Below are positions 1 through 6,800 of a stretch of 33,290 nt of DNA, piece after piece. The first letter of the stretch is position 1. Each line of letters starts with the position of its first letter. The translations under genes were made by a program, and so were the position numbers. The stretch lies in NCBI RefSeq assembly GCF_019793465.1, contig NZ_JAILYJ010000030.1:1-33290 (forward strand), given 5' to 3'. The notes under the pieces were generated by a model. It did not search any database and was not told the origin of the DNA. It saw only the letters and a list, made by a program, of their open reading frames with translations. The DNA comes from Rhizobium croatiense. Its GTDB lineage: Bacteria; Pseudomonadota; Alphaproteobacteria; Rhizobiales; Rhizobiaceae.

Positions 1-27
1 TTCGATGGAACGACGGAGCCATCCCTT

Positions 28-135
28 GCTCTGCCACGGGCTTTCAAACCCGAGGGGGTTGCGGGCTCAGCTCCGTCACCGCAAGCGCTAGCTAGGCTGC
101 CGGCGGACGGCGTCAAGTTACAAGGGGTACCCCAA
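28..135 (+). repeat. Segment related to the inverted segment at the far end of the window
   Basis: Bases 28-84 align without gaps to the reverse complement of 33230-33286, with 39 of 57 positions identical by hand count. Shared blocks are CCACGGGCTT and CACCGCAA, followed in both copies by AAGTTACAA (115-123 here, 33189-33197 there). A plus-strand frame is open from base 1 to a TAG at 145-147. It gives a peptide tail beginning the aligned part with ALPRAFKPEG, against ALPRAWGPKG in the other copy, so either a diverged coding remnant or an intergenic repeat family is possible. I do not recognise the family. It has no tRNA-like or Rfam-like fold that I can defend. Confidence 0.45.
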
Positions 136-167
136 GCGCCGCAATAGCTGCTCCAGCTATCTAGCGT

Positions 168-603
168 CTAATTCAGGCTTCCATTCAGCGCCTCACGTAG
201 CGCCACGATCTCGGCGCGGAGCCGGGTGAGATCCCCAGCGTCACGGCCGCTCGCTTCCGCGATGCAGCTGGGGATACCGATCGCCTTTTCCTTCAGGCGA
301 ATACCCGCCTCGCTGAGCCGGATGACGACGACGCGTTCGTCCGCGCTGGCGCTCGCGGCTGATATAGCCGGCGCTTTCCAGGCGTTTCAGCAGCGGTGTC
401 AATGTGCTCGATTCCAGGAAGAGCCGTTCGCCGAGGCCGCCGACGATCTGGCCGTCCTGTTCCCATAGCGCGACCAAGGCAAGATATTGCGGGTAGGTGA
501 GGCCGAGCGTGTCGAGTAGCGGCTTGTAGGCGCGGTTCAGCGCGTGGCTTGCCGTGTAGATGGCAAAGCAGATGAAATCGTCGAGCTTCAGCTGATCCTG
601 CAT
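168..603 (-). pseudogene. ohrR: OhrR/MarR-family redox regulator, frame broken by one extra base
   Basis: A MarR-type winged-helix repressor of the OhrR group, which senses organic hydroperoxides through an N-terminal cysteine. Cys12 lies in FICFAIY, the position of the reactive OhrR cysteine, and the following YKPLLDTLGLTYPQYLALVALWE stretch in part (residues 27-47) and GLGERLFLESSTLTP are family hallmarks. Translation from the ATG at 601-603 (RBS GGAGGT) runs well to about residue 85 and then leaves frame. Removing one base around 346-352 restores SADERVVVIRLSEAG and a natural end at TAG 168-170, giving about 144 residues, the usual family length. The break falls in the DNA-binding wing, so the protein as written should be inactive. 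A sequencing or assembly error in the GCGC-rich run is a real alternative. Confidence 0.8.
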
Positions 604-633
604 GGGGGCACCTCCAAAACCGAGCGAATTTAC

Positions 634-720
634 ATCGCGCGATAAATAATCGTAAGCGACTTTTCTGCATGGCTGATATGCGCAAATTTAAATTGTCCGA
701 TAAATAATCGTGTGCGATAT
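634..720. promoter_or_regulatory. Repeated ATCG/CGAT operator-like sites between ohrR and the esterase gene
   Basis: A 14-bp identical sequence, CGATAAATAATCGT, occurs at 640-653 and again at 698-711. Around it are ATCGCGCGAT (634-643, perfect palindrome), ATCGTAAGCGAC (649-660) and ATCGTGTGCGAT (708-719). All fit an ATCG-N2/4-CGAT inverted repeat. MarR/OhrR proteins normally bind such short palindromes over divergent promoters, so I infer autoregulation and control of the esterase. Which promoter each site overlaps cannot be decided by eye. Confidence 0.55.
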
Positions 721-760
721 AAAATACGTGTTCGAGACGAACAACAAAACCGAGAGGACA

Positions 761-1780
761 ATGACAATGTCGACCATCAAGACCGCAGTTTCCGCAGCAG
801 TACTCCTGGCGGGCTCCGCCGTCGGCGCGCTTGCCGATCCGGTCCTCGAGCCGACAACGCAGACGTTCATCGACGGTCTTGCCGGCGGCAAACCGATCTA
901 CACGCTGTCGCCGGCCGATGCCCGTAACGTTCTGTCCGGCGCGCAGAAGGGCGACGTCAAAAAGCTCGCAGCAAAGGAAGAAGATAAGGTCATCAAAACA
1001 GGCCCGACCGGCAGCATCAAGCTGCGCATTGTCCGCCCGGAACATGCCAAGGGCACGCTGCCGGTCGTTCTCTACTTCCACGGCGGCGGCTGGGTGCTCG
1101 GCGATGCGGATACGCATGACCGGCTGGTGCGCGAAATCGCCAATGGCGCCAATGCCGCCGTCGTCTTCGTCGACTACGAACGCTCGCCGGAGGCCCGATA
1201 CCCCGTGGCCATCGAGCAGGCCTATGCCGCGACCAAATATGTCGCCGAGCATGCCAAGGAATTCAACGTCGACGCCGGCAGGCTCGCGGTCGCAGGCGAC
1301 AGCGTCGGCGGCAACATGGCGGCGGTGGTGACGCTGCTTGCCAAGGAGCGCGGCGGCCCCGCCATCGACCAGCAGGTGCTGTTCTACCCCGTCACCGACG
1401 CCAACTTCGACAATGGTTCCTATAATGAGTTCGCTAATGGCCCCTGGCTGACCAAGGAAGCGATGAAGTGGTTCTGGAACGCTTACCTGCCTGATGAGGC
1501 CAAGCGCAAGGAGCCGACGGCTTCGCCGCTGCAGGCATCGCTCGAACAGCTCAACGGCCTGCCGCCGGCCCTTATCATCACCGATGAAAACGACGTGCTG
1601 CGCGACGAAGGCGAAGCCTATGGCCGCAAGCTCAGCCAGGCCGGCGTCAAGGTCACCTCGATCCGCTACAACGGTACGATCCACGACTTCGTGCTGCTGA
1701 ATGCGATTGCCGAAACGCCGGCGGTCCGCAGCGCGATCAAGGTCGCGAACGACACGCTGCGCAGCGCGTTGCACAAGTAA
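761..1780 (+). CDS. Secreted alpha/beta-hydrolase (HSL/esterase-lipase family)
   Basis: Predicted exported carboxylesterase of the hormone-sensitive-lipase family, 339 residues. A signal peptide (residues 1 to about 25, ending GALA) precedes the alpha/beta-hydrolase domain. The oxyanion motif HGGGW is at 107-111, nucleophile Ser181 is in GDSVGG, acid Asp278 is in ENDVLRDEG and His308 is in IHDF, so the catalytic triad is complete. The ATG at 761 is chosen because GAGAGGA lies just before it; a second ATG at 767 is possible. The gene is divergent from the OhrR-type regulator and shares the repeated operator region, which suggests induction by peroxides or a related electrophile. OhrR usually controls the thiol peroxidase ohr, so an esterase partner is less common. 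The substrate is unknown. Confidence 0.88.
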   Translation: MTMSTIKTAVSAAVLLAGSAVGALADPVLEPTTQTFIDGLAGGKPIYTLSPADARNVLSGAQKGDVKKLAAKEEDKVIKTGPTGSIKLRIVRPEHAKGTLPVVLYFHGGGWVLGDADTHDRLVREIANGANAAVVFVDYERSPEARYPVAIEQAYAATKYVAEHAKEFNVDAGRLAVAGDSVGGNMAAVVTLLAKERGGPAIDQQVLFYPVTDANFDNGSYNEFANGPWLTKEAMKWFWNAYLPDEAKRKEPTASPLQASLEQLNGLPPALIITDENDVLRDEGEAYGRKLSQAGVKVTSIRYNGTIHDFVLLNAIAETPAVRSAIKVANDTLRSALHK

Positions 1781-1808
1781 GCTCGATCGGAACTGTTGTT
1801 TTCACGCA

Positions 1809-1874
1809 ATTCCCTAGGAAAGTCGCTTCGCGCTTTTCCCGGCAAAACCGCTTCACACTTTTGCTGGAATGGCT
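1809..1874. repeat. Small intergenic rhizobial repeat, imperfect palindrome
   Basis: The interval runs from GCAATTCC near 1807 to GGAATGGC near 1867-1874. Between them are two near-copies of a CGCTTC-(G/A)CXCTTTT block (about 1825-1838 and 1850-1862). From memory this is a common non-coding element in Rhizobium intergenic regions; its function is unknown. Confidence 0.4.
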
Positions 1875-3056
1875 TTAGTCTGCGGACGGTAAAGGCCCGG
1901 CGGTTTCGCCGGGCTTTCTGCTTCTCGGAAGCGATTTGGCGAACTGCCAGGCCTTCTTCCATTTCGGCGTGATCACGCCATTGGCGGCGCGGATATTGTT
2001 GATGAACTGCGTCGTCGCGGCTTCCCAGGAATATTGCATGGCAAGCGCGCGCGCCTTCTCGCGCGAAGCGGAAAGGGCGGCAAGGCAGGCGGTGCGCAGA
2101 TCCACATCCAGCGCCCCGACCTCGCTATCCTCGCCGATAATATCGAGCGGCCCGGTGACCGGGTAGGCCGCAACCGGCACGCCCGATGCCAGCGCTTCGA
2201 GGATGGTGTTGCCAAAGGTGTCGGTGAGCGACGGGAAGACGAAGACGTCGGCCTGAGCATAGGCCTTCGCCAGATCCTCGCCGAATTTCACGCCGGTAAA
2301 GTGCACATCCGGATAGCGCTGCTCCAGTTCGGCGCGCGCCGGGCCATCGCCAACGACCACCTTTGAGCCGGGCAGGTCGAGATCGAGAAAGGCCGGCAGG
2401 TTCTTTTCCAGCGCGACGCGGCCAACCGTCATGAAGATCGGACGCGGCAGGCCGAAAGGCTCCTCTTCGAGCGGCATGGGATGAAATTGCGTGGCGTCGA
2501 TACCGCGCGTCCAGGGCATCAAATTCTTGATGCCGCGGGCTGACAGCTCGCGGGCAAGGCTCGGTGTCGCAACCATGCAGCCGGCGCCGCCATTGTGGAA
2601 CCAGCGTATGAAAGCATAGAGCCAGCTCTGCGGGATCGGCAGGCGGGCCGAAACATATTCGGGAAAGCGGGTGTGATAGCTGGTGGAGAAGGGCATGCCC
2701 TTGCGCAGGCACCAGCGGCGGGCGGTCAACCCCAGCGGACCTTCGGTGGCGATGTGCACATAGGTGGGATTATGCTTTTCGATCTCGCGCGCGACGCGGC
2801 GGTAACTGGCGATCGATAGGCGGATCTCCGGGTAGGTCGGGCAGGGGATGCTGTTGAAGCGCTCCGGCGTCACCATCGAAACCTCAACGCCCATCTTCGC
2901 CAATTCGCGATTGGTGTTCTCGATCGAGCGCACGACGCCGTTGACCTGCGGGTGCCAGGCGTCGGTGACGATCACCAGCCGTTCCGGCAGATTTCCGGCG
3001 GCTGCGGCATTGGCCCAGCTCTCGCCGCTATAAGTGTTTGCCGGACGTTGCAGCAT
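1875..3056 (-). CDS. GT4 family glycosyltransferase (group 1)
   Basis: A GT-B fold retaining glycosyltransferase of family 4, 393 residues from the ATG at 3054-3056. The N-terminal acceptor domain starts LVIVTDAWHPQVNGVVRS, which is typical of the mannosyl/galactosyl-diacylglycerol transferase branch. The C-terminal nucleotide-sugar domain has VGRVALEKN, VVGDGPARAELE and the E-x7-E-like segment in SLTDTFGNTILEALASG. Likely cytoplasmic or membrane-peripheral, and plausibly a lipid glycosyltransferase; the related Agrobacterium and Mesorhizobium enzymes make glycosyldiacylglycerols, some of them under phosphate stress. The frame extends upstream to 3188, but that part has no family similarity. 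The start has only a weak RBS. It is a single gene between the esterase and glnII, with no operon partner. Confidence 0.82.
   Translation of the reverse strand: MLQRPANTYSGESWANAAAAGNLPERLVIVTDAWHPQVNGVVRSIENTNRELAKMGVEVSMVTPERFNSIPCPTYPEIRLSIASYRRVAREIEKHNPTYVHIATEGPLGLTARRWCLRKGMPFSTSYHTRFPEYVSARLPIPQSWLYAFIRWFHNGGAGCMVATPSLARELSARGIKNLMPWTRGIDATQFHPMPLEEEPFGLPRPIFMTVGRVALEKNLPAFLDLDLPGSKVVVGDGPARAELEQRYPDVHFTGVKFGEDLAKAYAQADVFVFPSLTDTFGNTILEALASGVPVAAYPVTGPLDIIGEDSEVGALDVDLRTACLAALSASREKARALAMQYSWEAATTQFINNIRAANGVITPKWKKAWQFAKSLPRSRKPGETAGPLPSAD
1897..1914. terminator. Hairpin that may end both converging transcripts
   Basis: CCCGGCGG-TTT-CGCCGGG followed on the plus strand by CTTTCTGCTT. 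It lies inside the last codons of the minus-strand glycosyltransferase gene and 110 bases after the esterase stop, so it could serve the plus-strand esterase transcript. The U-tract is weak. Confidence 0.4.
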
Positions 3057-3261
3057 GTCGTGATTTCCATCCGCGTTGCAGTGATATGCCCAACGCCCAG
3101 CCCCATAGCGGGGTTCCGGAACGGCGATTCCCGCCTGCCTATTTTGAGGCATGACCATGATGGAAATATTACAGCCGCATGCCAGCATTTGCAGGGTTTT
3201 TGGCGGCCCGATCCCCGCGAATATGTCAGCGGCCGATCGCGAATTTCATGCGGAAGGAATG

Positions 3262-3288
3262 ACGGCGCCGGTCATGGACCGGCGCCGT
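3262..3288 (-). terminator. Strong hairpin after glnII
   Basis: A perfect 12-bp stem, ACGGCGCCGGTC / GACCGGCGCCGT, with a 3-base loop, nine bases beyond the glnII stop codon. There is no long U-tract on the minus strand, so it may act partly as an mRNA 3'-end stabiliser. Confidence 0.7.
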
Positions 3289-3296
3289 TTGGGAGG

Positions 3297-4337
3297 TTAA
3301 GCGGCAGCGGAGGCCGAACCTGCGGTCGGAACTTCCGAGATCGTCTTCAGAACCTGCGACGCGATCTGGTAGGGGCAGCCCTGCGAGTTCGGGCGGCGAT
3401 CTTCCAGATAGCCCTTGTAGTCGTTCTTGACGAAGGAGTGCGGCACGCGGATCGAAGCGCCACGGTCAGCGACGCCGTAGGAGAACTTGTTCCACGGCGC
3501 GGTTTCGTGCTTGCCGGTCAGGCGCTTGTCATTGTCCGGGCCGTAGACGTTGATGTGATCCATCAGGTTCTTTTCGAACTGCGCCATCAGCGCTTCGAAA
3601 TAGGCCTTGCCGCCGACTTCTCGCATATACTTGGTCGAGAAGTTGCAATGCATGCCCGAACCGTTCCAGTCGGTGTCGCCGAGCGGCTTGCAGTGATACT
3701 CGATGTCGATGCCGTATTTTTCGGTCAGGCGCTGCAGCAGGTAGCGTGCCATCCAGATCTGGTCGGCGGCCTTCTTGGAGCCCTTGCCGAAAATCTGGAA
3801 TTCCCACTGGCCCTTGGCCACTTCGGCATTGATGCCTTCGTGGTTGATGCCGGCAGCTAGGCAAAGGTCGAGATGTTCTTCGACGATTTCGCGGGCGACA
3901 TCGCCGACGTTCGAATAGCCGACGCCGGTGTAGTAGGGGCCCTGCGGAGCCGGATAGCCCTGCTCGGGGAAGCCGAGCGGACGGCCGTTCTGGTAGAAGA
4001 AATATTCCTGCTCGAAGCCGAACCAGGCATCTTCATCGTCAAGGATGGTTGCGCGGGCGTTGCTCGGGTGCGGCGTGACGCCATCCGGCATCATGACTTC
4101 GCACATGACGAGCGCGCCGTTGGTGCGGGCCGGATCGGGATAAATGGCGACGGGCTTCAGCACGCAATCGGAGCTGCGGCCTTCGGCCTGCATGGTCGAC
4201 GAACCGTCGAAGCCCCAGAGCGGAAGCTGTTCCAGCGTCGGGAATACGTCGAATTCCTTGATCTGCGTCTTGCCACGCAGGTTCGGTACCGGAGTGTATC
4301 CATCGAGCCAAATATACTCGAGCTTATATTTTGTCAT
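3297..4337 (-). CDS. glnII: Glutamine synthetase II (eukaryotic-type GSII)
   Basis: ATP-dependent ligation of ammonium to glutamate by the octameric/decameric, heat-labile GSII that rhizobia carry beside GlnA (GSI). 346 residues from the ATG at 4335-4337, with GAGAGAG about seven bases upstream. The N-terminus MTKYKLEYIWLDGYTP is diagnostic for rhizobial GSII. Catalytic-barrel signatures are present: WGFDGSST in the beta-grasp/active site, NGSGMHCNFS for ATP binding, and NKFSYGVADRGASIRVP near the C-terminal glutamate site. GSII is not adenylylated and is controlled through transcription and GstI. It is divergent from gstI, and its control region carries a sigma-54 promoter and NtrC-type boxes, so expression under nitrogen limitation is expected. 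The longer open frame up to 4493 is not used. Confidence 0.97.
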   Translation of the reverse strand: MTKYKLEYIWLDGYTPVPNLRGKTQIKEFDVFPTLEQLPLWGFDGSSTMQAEGRSSDCVLKPVAIYPDPARTNGALVMCEVMMPDGVTPHPSNARATILDDEDAWFGFEQEYFFYQNGRPLGFPEQGYPAPQGPYYTGVGYSNVGDVAREIVEEHLDLCLAAGINHEGINAEVAKGQWEFQIFGKGSKKAADQIWMARYLLQRLTEKYGIDIEYHCKPLGDTDWNGSGMHCNFSTKYMREVGGKAYFEALMAQFEKNLMDHINVYGPDNDKRLTGKHETAPWNKFSYGVADRGASIRVPHSFVKNDYKGYLEDRRPNSQGCPYQIASQVLKTISEVPTAGSASAAA

Positions 4338-4427
4338 CGTGACTCTCTCAATGCTACGAAGGTGAGCAAATCCGGAGACGATCTCCGCGCGTAAGCGCAT
4401 CCAACCGCCAGGGGATGCATTTTTAAA

Positions 4428-4443
4428 AGCACGTAGCGTGCCA
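4428..4443 (-). promoter_or_regulatory. Sigma-54 (-24/-12) promoter of glnII
   Basis: On the minus strand the sequence reads TGGCACG-CTAC-GTGCT. It has the invariant GG and GC separated by exactly 10 bases and matches the full -24 half of the consensus. It lies 90 bases before the glnII start, giving a leader of about 80 bases, the space in which GstI-dependent translational control would act. This agrees with the known NtrA/NtrC dependence of rhizobial glnII. Confidence 0.85.
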
Positions 4444-4649
4444 GTTCGGCCGCCTCGACAAGAAAATATGCACATCAGCCGCCCGACACGCATTCTCTGT
4501 GACCGAAATGCCCGCTTTCGGCGTGAAAACGGATTTTCGGCTTTGGAACCGGATGAAAATTTCGGCGTTAGCCCGAGGTGATGAAGTGTTGAACAAATAG
4601 GCGGACGCTCGCCGCGGAGACAGCATATCGATCAATCACAATATATGCG

Positions 4650-4686
4650 TGCATATATTTTGTGCAATTTGCATAAACTATGTGCA
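4650..4686. promoter_or_regulatory. Two tandem NtrC-type binding boxes
   Basis: TGCATATATTTTGTGCA (4650-4666) and TGCATAAACTATGTGCA (4670-4686) are both 17-bp TGCA-N8-GTGCA sites, close to the NtrC consensus TGCAC-N7-GTGCA. They are spaced 20 bp apart (two helical turns) and lie about 210-240 bp upstream of the glnII sigma-54 promoter, as expected for an enhancer. They end 57 bases before the gstI start, so NtrC bound here could also repress gstI. The rest of the 4338-4743 gap shows no gene. Confidence 0.75.
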
Positions 4687-4743
4687 TTGTGCTAAGGTCG
4701 CGACGTTGAATGTTGATGCGCCGAACGGAATGGAGGCGATCTT

Positions 4744-4935
4744 ATGCCCACCGGTTTCCATCGTGAATCCGCAACGATCTACCAGTTTCCCGTCAAGCCG
4801 GCGCGGACCCCCAGTCGGTTCGAACGCGCCCGGCTGATGGAGCGCGAGGCAGCCGATGTCTGCGACGCGGCCCTCGACAGCTGCTGGTATCATGACGAGG
4901 CGGTTCGCGAGTCCGATCGGCCGACGAAGTCCTGA
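4744..4935 (+). CDS. gstI: GstI, translational inhibitor of glutamine synthetase II (DUF2735)
   Basis: A 63-residue protein divergent from glnII, matching the size, position and N-terminal FHRESATIYQFPVK motif of GstI/DUF2735 proteins. In R. leguminosarum, GstI was reported to block translation of glnII mRNA, with gstI itself repressed when NtrC activates glnII. The start ATG follows GGAGG by seven bases. There is no signal peptide or membrane segment; a conserved WYHDEAV block sits near residues 48-54. Together with the tandem NtrC boxes this forms a switch in which high nitrogen gives GstI and no GSII, and low nitrogen the reverse. Confidence 0.93.
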   Translation: MPTGFHRESATIYQFPVKPARTPSRFERARLMEREAADVCDAALDSCWYHDEAVRESDRPTKS

Positions 4936-4978
4936 TTGCTTGATACCTGCGGCAGGTAACGCCGATACGGCGGGGAGC

Positions 4979-5019
4979 GCCCGCGCATGGCGTTCGTATG
5001 TTGGTCGTCATGCGCGGGC
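4979..5019. terminator. Bidirectional hairpin between gstI and the sugar kinase gene
   Basis: Perfect 11-bp arms GCCCGCGCATG (4979-4989) and CATGCGCGGGC (5009-5019), placed between two convergent genes and immediately next to the kinase stop codon. The loop is 19 bases and there is no strong U-tract. Confidence 0.6.
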
Positions 5020-5943
5020 TTAACGCCCGCTCAATCCGAGCTTTTCCTTGGCGACCAAGGCGCCATGCTCACTGACGACGCGGGCTGCGACGCTCGCGGC
5101 GAAGCGGGCGGCGGCCGGCGCGTCCTGGGTTTCGAGATAGCGCGCGAGGAAGGCGCCGTTGAAACTGTCGCCGGCGCTGGTGGTATCAACCACTGTCTCC
5201 ACCGTCTCGGCCGGAACGAAGGTCTCGTCGCCGGCGAAATTCAAGCGAACGCCGTCCGCGCCGTTCTTGACGACGACATTGGCAGCGCCCAGGGCGCGAT
5301 AGCGATGAATCGTCGCCTCGATGGAATCGTCGCCGAAATGCGCGGCTTCGTCGTCGAAACTCGGCATGACGAGCACGGAAGAGCGTGCGCCTTCGCTGAT
5401 CGTTGTGTGCATCACGTCGTAACTCGACCAGAGGCGGGGACGGATGTTCGGGTCGAAGACCACGAGTTTGCCGGCCGCCTTGGCGCGGCGGATTTCGGCG
5501 AGCAGTGTCGTGGCATCCTCTTGCGGCAGAATGGCTAGGGTGATGCCGGAGAAATAGACGAGGTCGGCGCTTTCCACCGCTTCGCGCAGGCGGTCGGGAT
5601 CGGCGGCAAGGCTGCGGGCGGCAGAGCTGTCGCGCCAGTAGCTGAAGGAGCGCTCGCCGTTCTTCAGACTGATCATATAGAGGCCGGGCGTCCTGCCTCT
5701 GACGCGCCGGATCAAGCTCGTGCCGATGCCTGCCTTGTCGATGAAGGCGACCATCTCGTCCGACATGGCGTCGTCGCCGAGGGCGGTGAAATAATCGACC
5801 GACCAGTCGGGGCCAAGGCAGGCGCGGGCATACCAGGCGGTATTGAAGGTATCGCCGGCAAAGCCTTTGCGCAGCAGGCCGTCACCGGCCTGCGAGAGCT
5901 CCACCATGCATTCACCGATCGATAGAAACCGTCTTCCGCTCAC
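5020..5943 (-). CDS. kdgK: PfkB-family sugar kinase, probable 2-keto-3-deoxygluconate kinase
   Basis: Ribokinase-fold kinase that most resembles KdgK, which phosphorylates 2-dehydro-3-deoxygluconate to KDPG for the Entner-Doudoroff pathway. 307 residues when started at the GTG at 5941-5943, which follows GGGAGGACAAG directly; an ATG at 6003 is in frame but lacks an RBS. The N-terminal FLSIGECMVEL and GDTFNTAWY segments bind sugar. The C-terminal PfkB signature DTTSAGDSFNGAF begins near residue 253, with catalytic Asp259. SFSYWRDSSAA is typical of KDG kinases. No other sugar-acid genes are adjacent, so exact substrate assignment rests on family resemblance only. Confidence 0.83.
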   Translation of the reverse strand: MSGRRFLSIGECMVELSQAGDGLLRKGFAGDTFNTAWYARACLGPDWSVDYFTALGDDAMSDEMVAFIDKAGIGTSLIRRVRGRTPGLYMISLKNGERSFSYWRDSSAARSLAADPDRLREAVESADLVYFSGITLAILPQEDATTLLAEIRRAKAAGKLVVFDPNIRPRLWSSYDVMHTTISEGARSSVLVMPSFDDEAAHFGDDSIEATIHRYRALGAANVVVKNGADGVRLNFAGDETFVPAETVETVVDTTSAGDSFNGAFLARYLETQDAPAAARFAASVAARVVSEHGALVAKEKLGLSGR

Positions 5944-6076
5944 CTTGTCCTCCCGGCATGAGCGTCCAACAGGCCGCTCTATCGCTTTGAATTGACGCTT
6001 CATCCGCTGATACGCGGAGCCGTGCAGAGTGACAAGTATTGATATCGTGAGCGCCGGTATCACAGGAAATGAAAAG

Positions 6077-6103
6077 CCCGCCTTCGGGCGAGGCGAAGGC
6101 GGG
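6077..6103 (-). terminator. Rho-independent terminator of the small secreted protein gene
   Basis: On the minus strand CCCGCCTTCG and CGAAGGCGGG (10-bp arms) are followed by CTTTTC. It lies 17 bases after the stop codon at 6120. Confidence 0.75.
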
Positions 6104-6119
6104 TACCGGCGCAGGTTGA

Positions 6120-6461
6120 TTATTCGTGGATGGTGTAGCTGCCGAGCTCGCAAAGGTCCTGGGTGTCTTCGGTCGTGTCGAGGTCCGAGTTTTCGTCGAA
6201 TTCGAAGCGCATGTCGTATTTGCAGACGGTGCGGCCGTCGGCGATGGTGATGTTCACGGTCTCGCCCGGATTGAGGACCTTCTCGCCGAAGACGTCTTCT
6301 TCCCAGCTATTGATGCCGGTCGGCGAACTGTAGAAGCGCGTCAGGACGGAATTGGTCCCGTCGGTGAGCTGGAACTTCAGATCTTCGGCACGCGACGGCA
6401 CGGCTGAGGCGGCGATGATCGCGGCGGCAAGCGCGATCAATCCAGAGACTTTTGATTTCAT
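6120..6461 (-). CDS. Small secreted protein of unknown function
   Basis: 113 residues from the ATG at 6459-6461. A clear signal peptide covers residues 1 to about 25 (hydrophobic ALAAAIIAASAV, cleavage after SRA). The mature part begins LKFQLTDGTNSVLTRFYSSP and contains a GETVNITIADGRTVCKYD block and a second cysteine in DLCELG, so one disulfide is likely. I recognise this as a family of short periplasmic or extracellular alphaproteobacterial proteins, some members of which carry an unjustified argininosuccinate-lyase name; no enzymatic motif is visible. It has its own terminator, and the gap to the next minus-strand gene downstream exceeds 170 bases, so it is probably monocistronic. Confidence 0.75.
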   Translation of the reverse strand: MKSKVSGLIALAAAIIAASAVPSRAEDLKFQLTDGTNSVLTRFYSSPTGINSWEEDVFGEKVLNPGETVNITIADGRTVCKYDMRFEFDENSDLDTTEDTQDLCELGSYTIHE

Positions 6462-6663
6462 ATATGCGTTCCCCTCGCCCATGATTAGGCGGAGAAAGGG
6501 ATAGCATATCCGCAACTAAATCTTTGTTATCGGAGACTATAGATTCCAATGTAAGTCCCTTTTCGGAACACTTCCCCCCAAATATGGAGAACGTAATACT
6601 TCTGAAATCAGTGGAGGTGCCGAATGCGGCTTTTAGGCGGCTTGAAAGCTCGCCAGCCCTCCT
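6462..6663. other. Gene-free stretch upstream of the small secreted protein gene
   Basis: Together with the palindromic repeat at 6664-6743 this makes about 340 bases without a gene. The part next to 6461 is AT-richer and must carry the promoter of the secreted-protein gene. I see no convincing -35/-10 pair or operator. Short frames here have no RBS or family similarity. Confidence 0.4.
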
Positions 6664-6743
6664 TCGTCATGCTCGGCCTTGTGCCGAGCGTCTGCCTCCG
6701 TCGATAGGGCAGCAGATCCTCGGCACAAGGCCGAGGATGACAT
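6664..6743. repeat. Long imperfect palindrome downstream of the opp operon
   Basis: The left arm near 6665-6694 reads TCATGCTCGGCCTTGTGCCGAG and continues to TCTGC. The right arm near 6711-6741 is its reverse complement with only about three mismatches over 30 bases. Each arm also contains its own small inverted repeat (CTCGGC...GCCGAG). This is a typical dispersed Rhizobium intergenic palindrome. It lies 58 bases past the oppF stop and could act as a terminator or mRNA stabiliser. Confidence 0.65.
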
Positions 6744-6800
6744 ATTAGGGGCGAGATCTGTCATCAAACCGAAGGCCGCTTCATGCAGCCATCGTTCCAT

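Noticed and set aside
15..80. tRNA-Sec-like or other structured RNA (CGGGCTTTCAAACCCG stem-loop with GGAGC...GCTCC outer pairing)
   Set aside because: The anticodon-like loop has eight bases, there is no acceptor CCA or proper T-arm, and the partner copy at the window end does not keep the pairing.
293..1774. 493-codon open frame on the minus strand across the esterase gene
   Set aside because: It is a shadow frame. The plus-strand esterase has a signal peptide, RBS and full catalytic motifs; only the last part of the shadow overlaps the OhrR gene.
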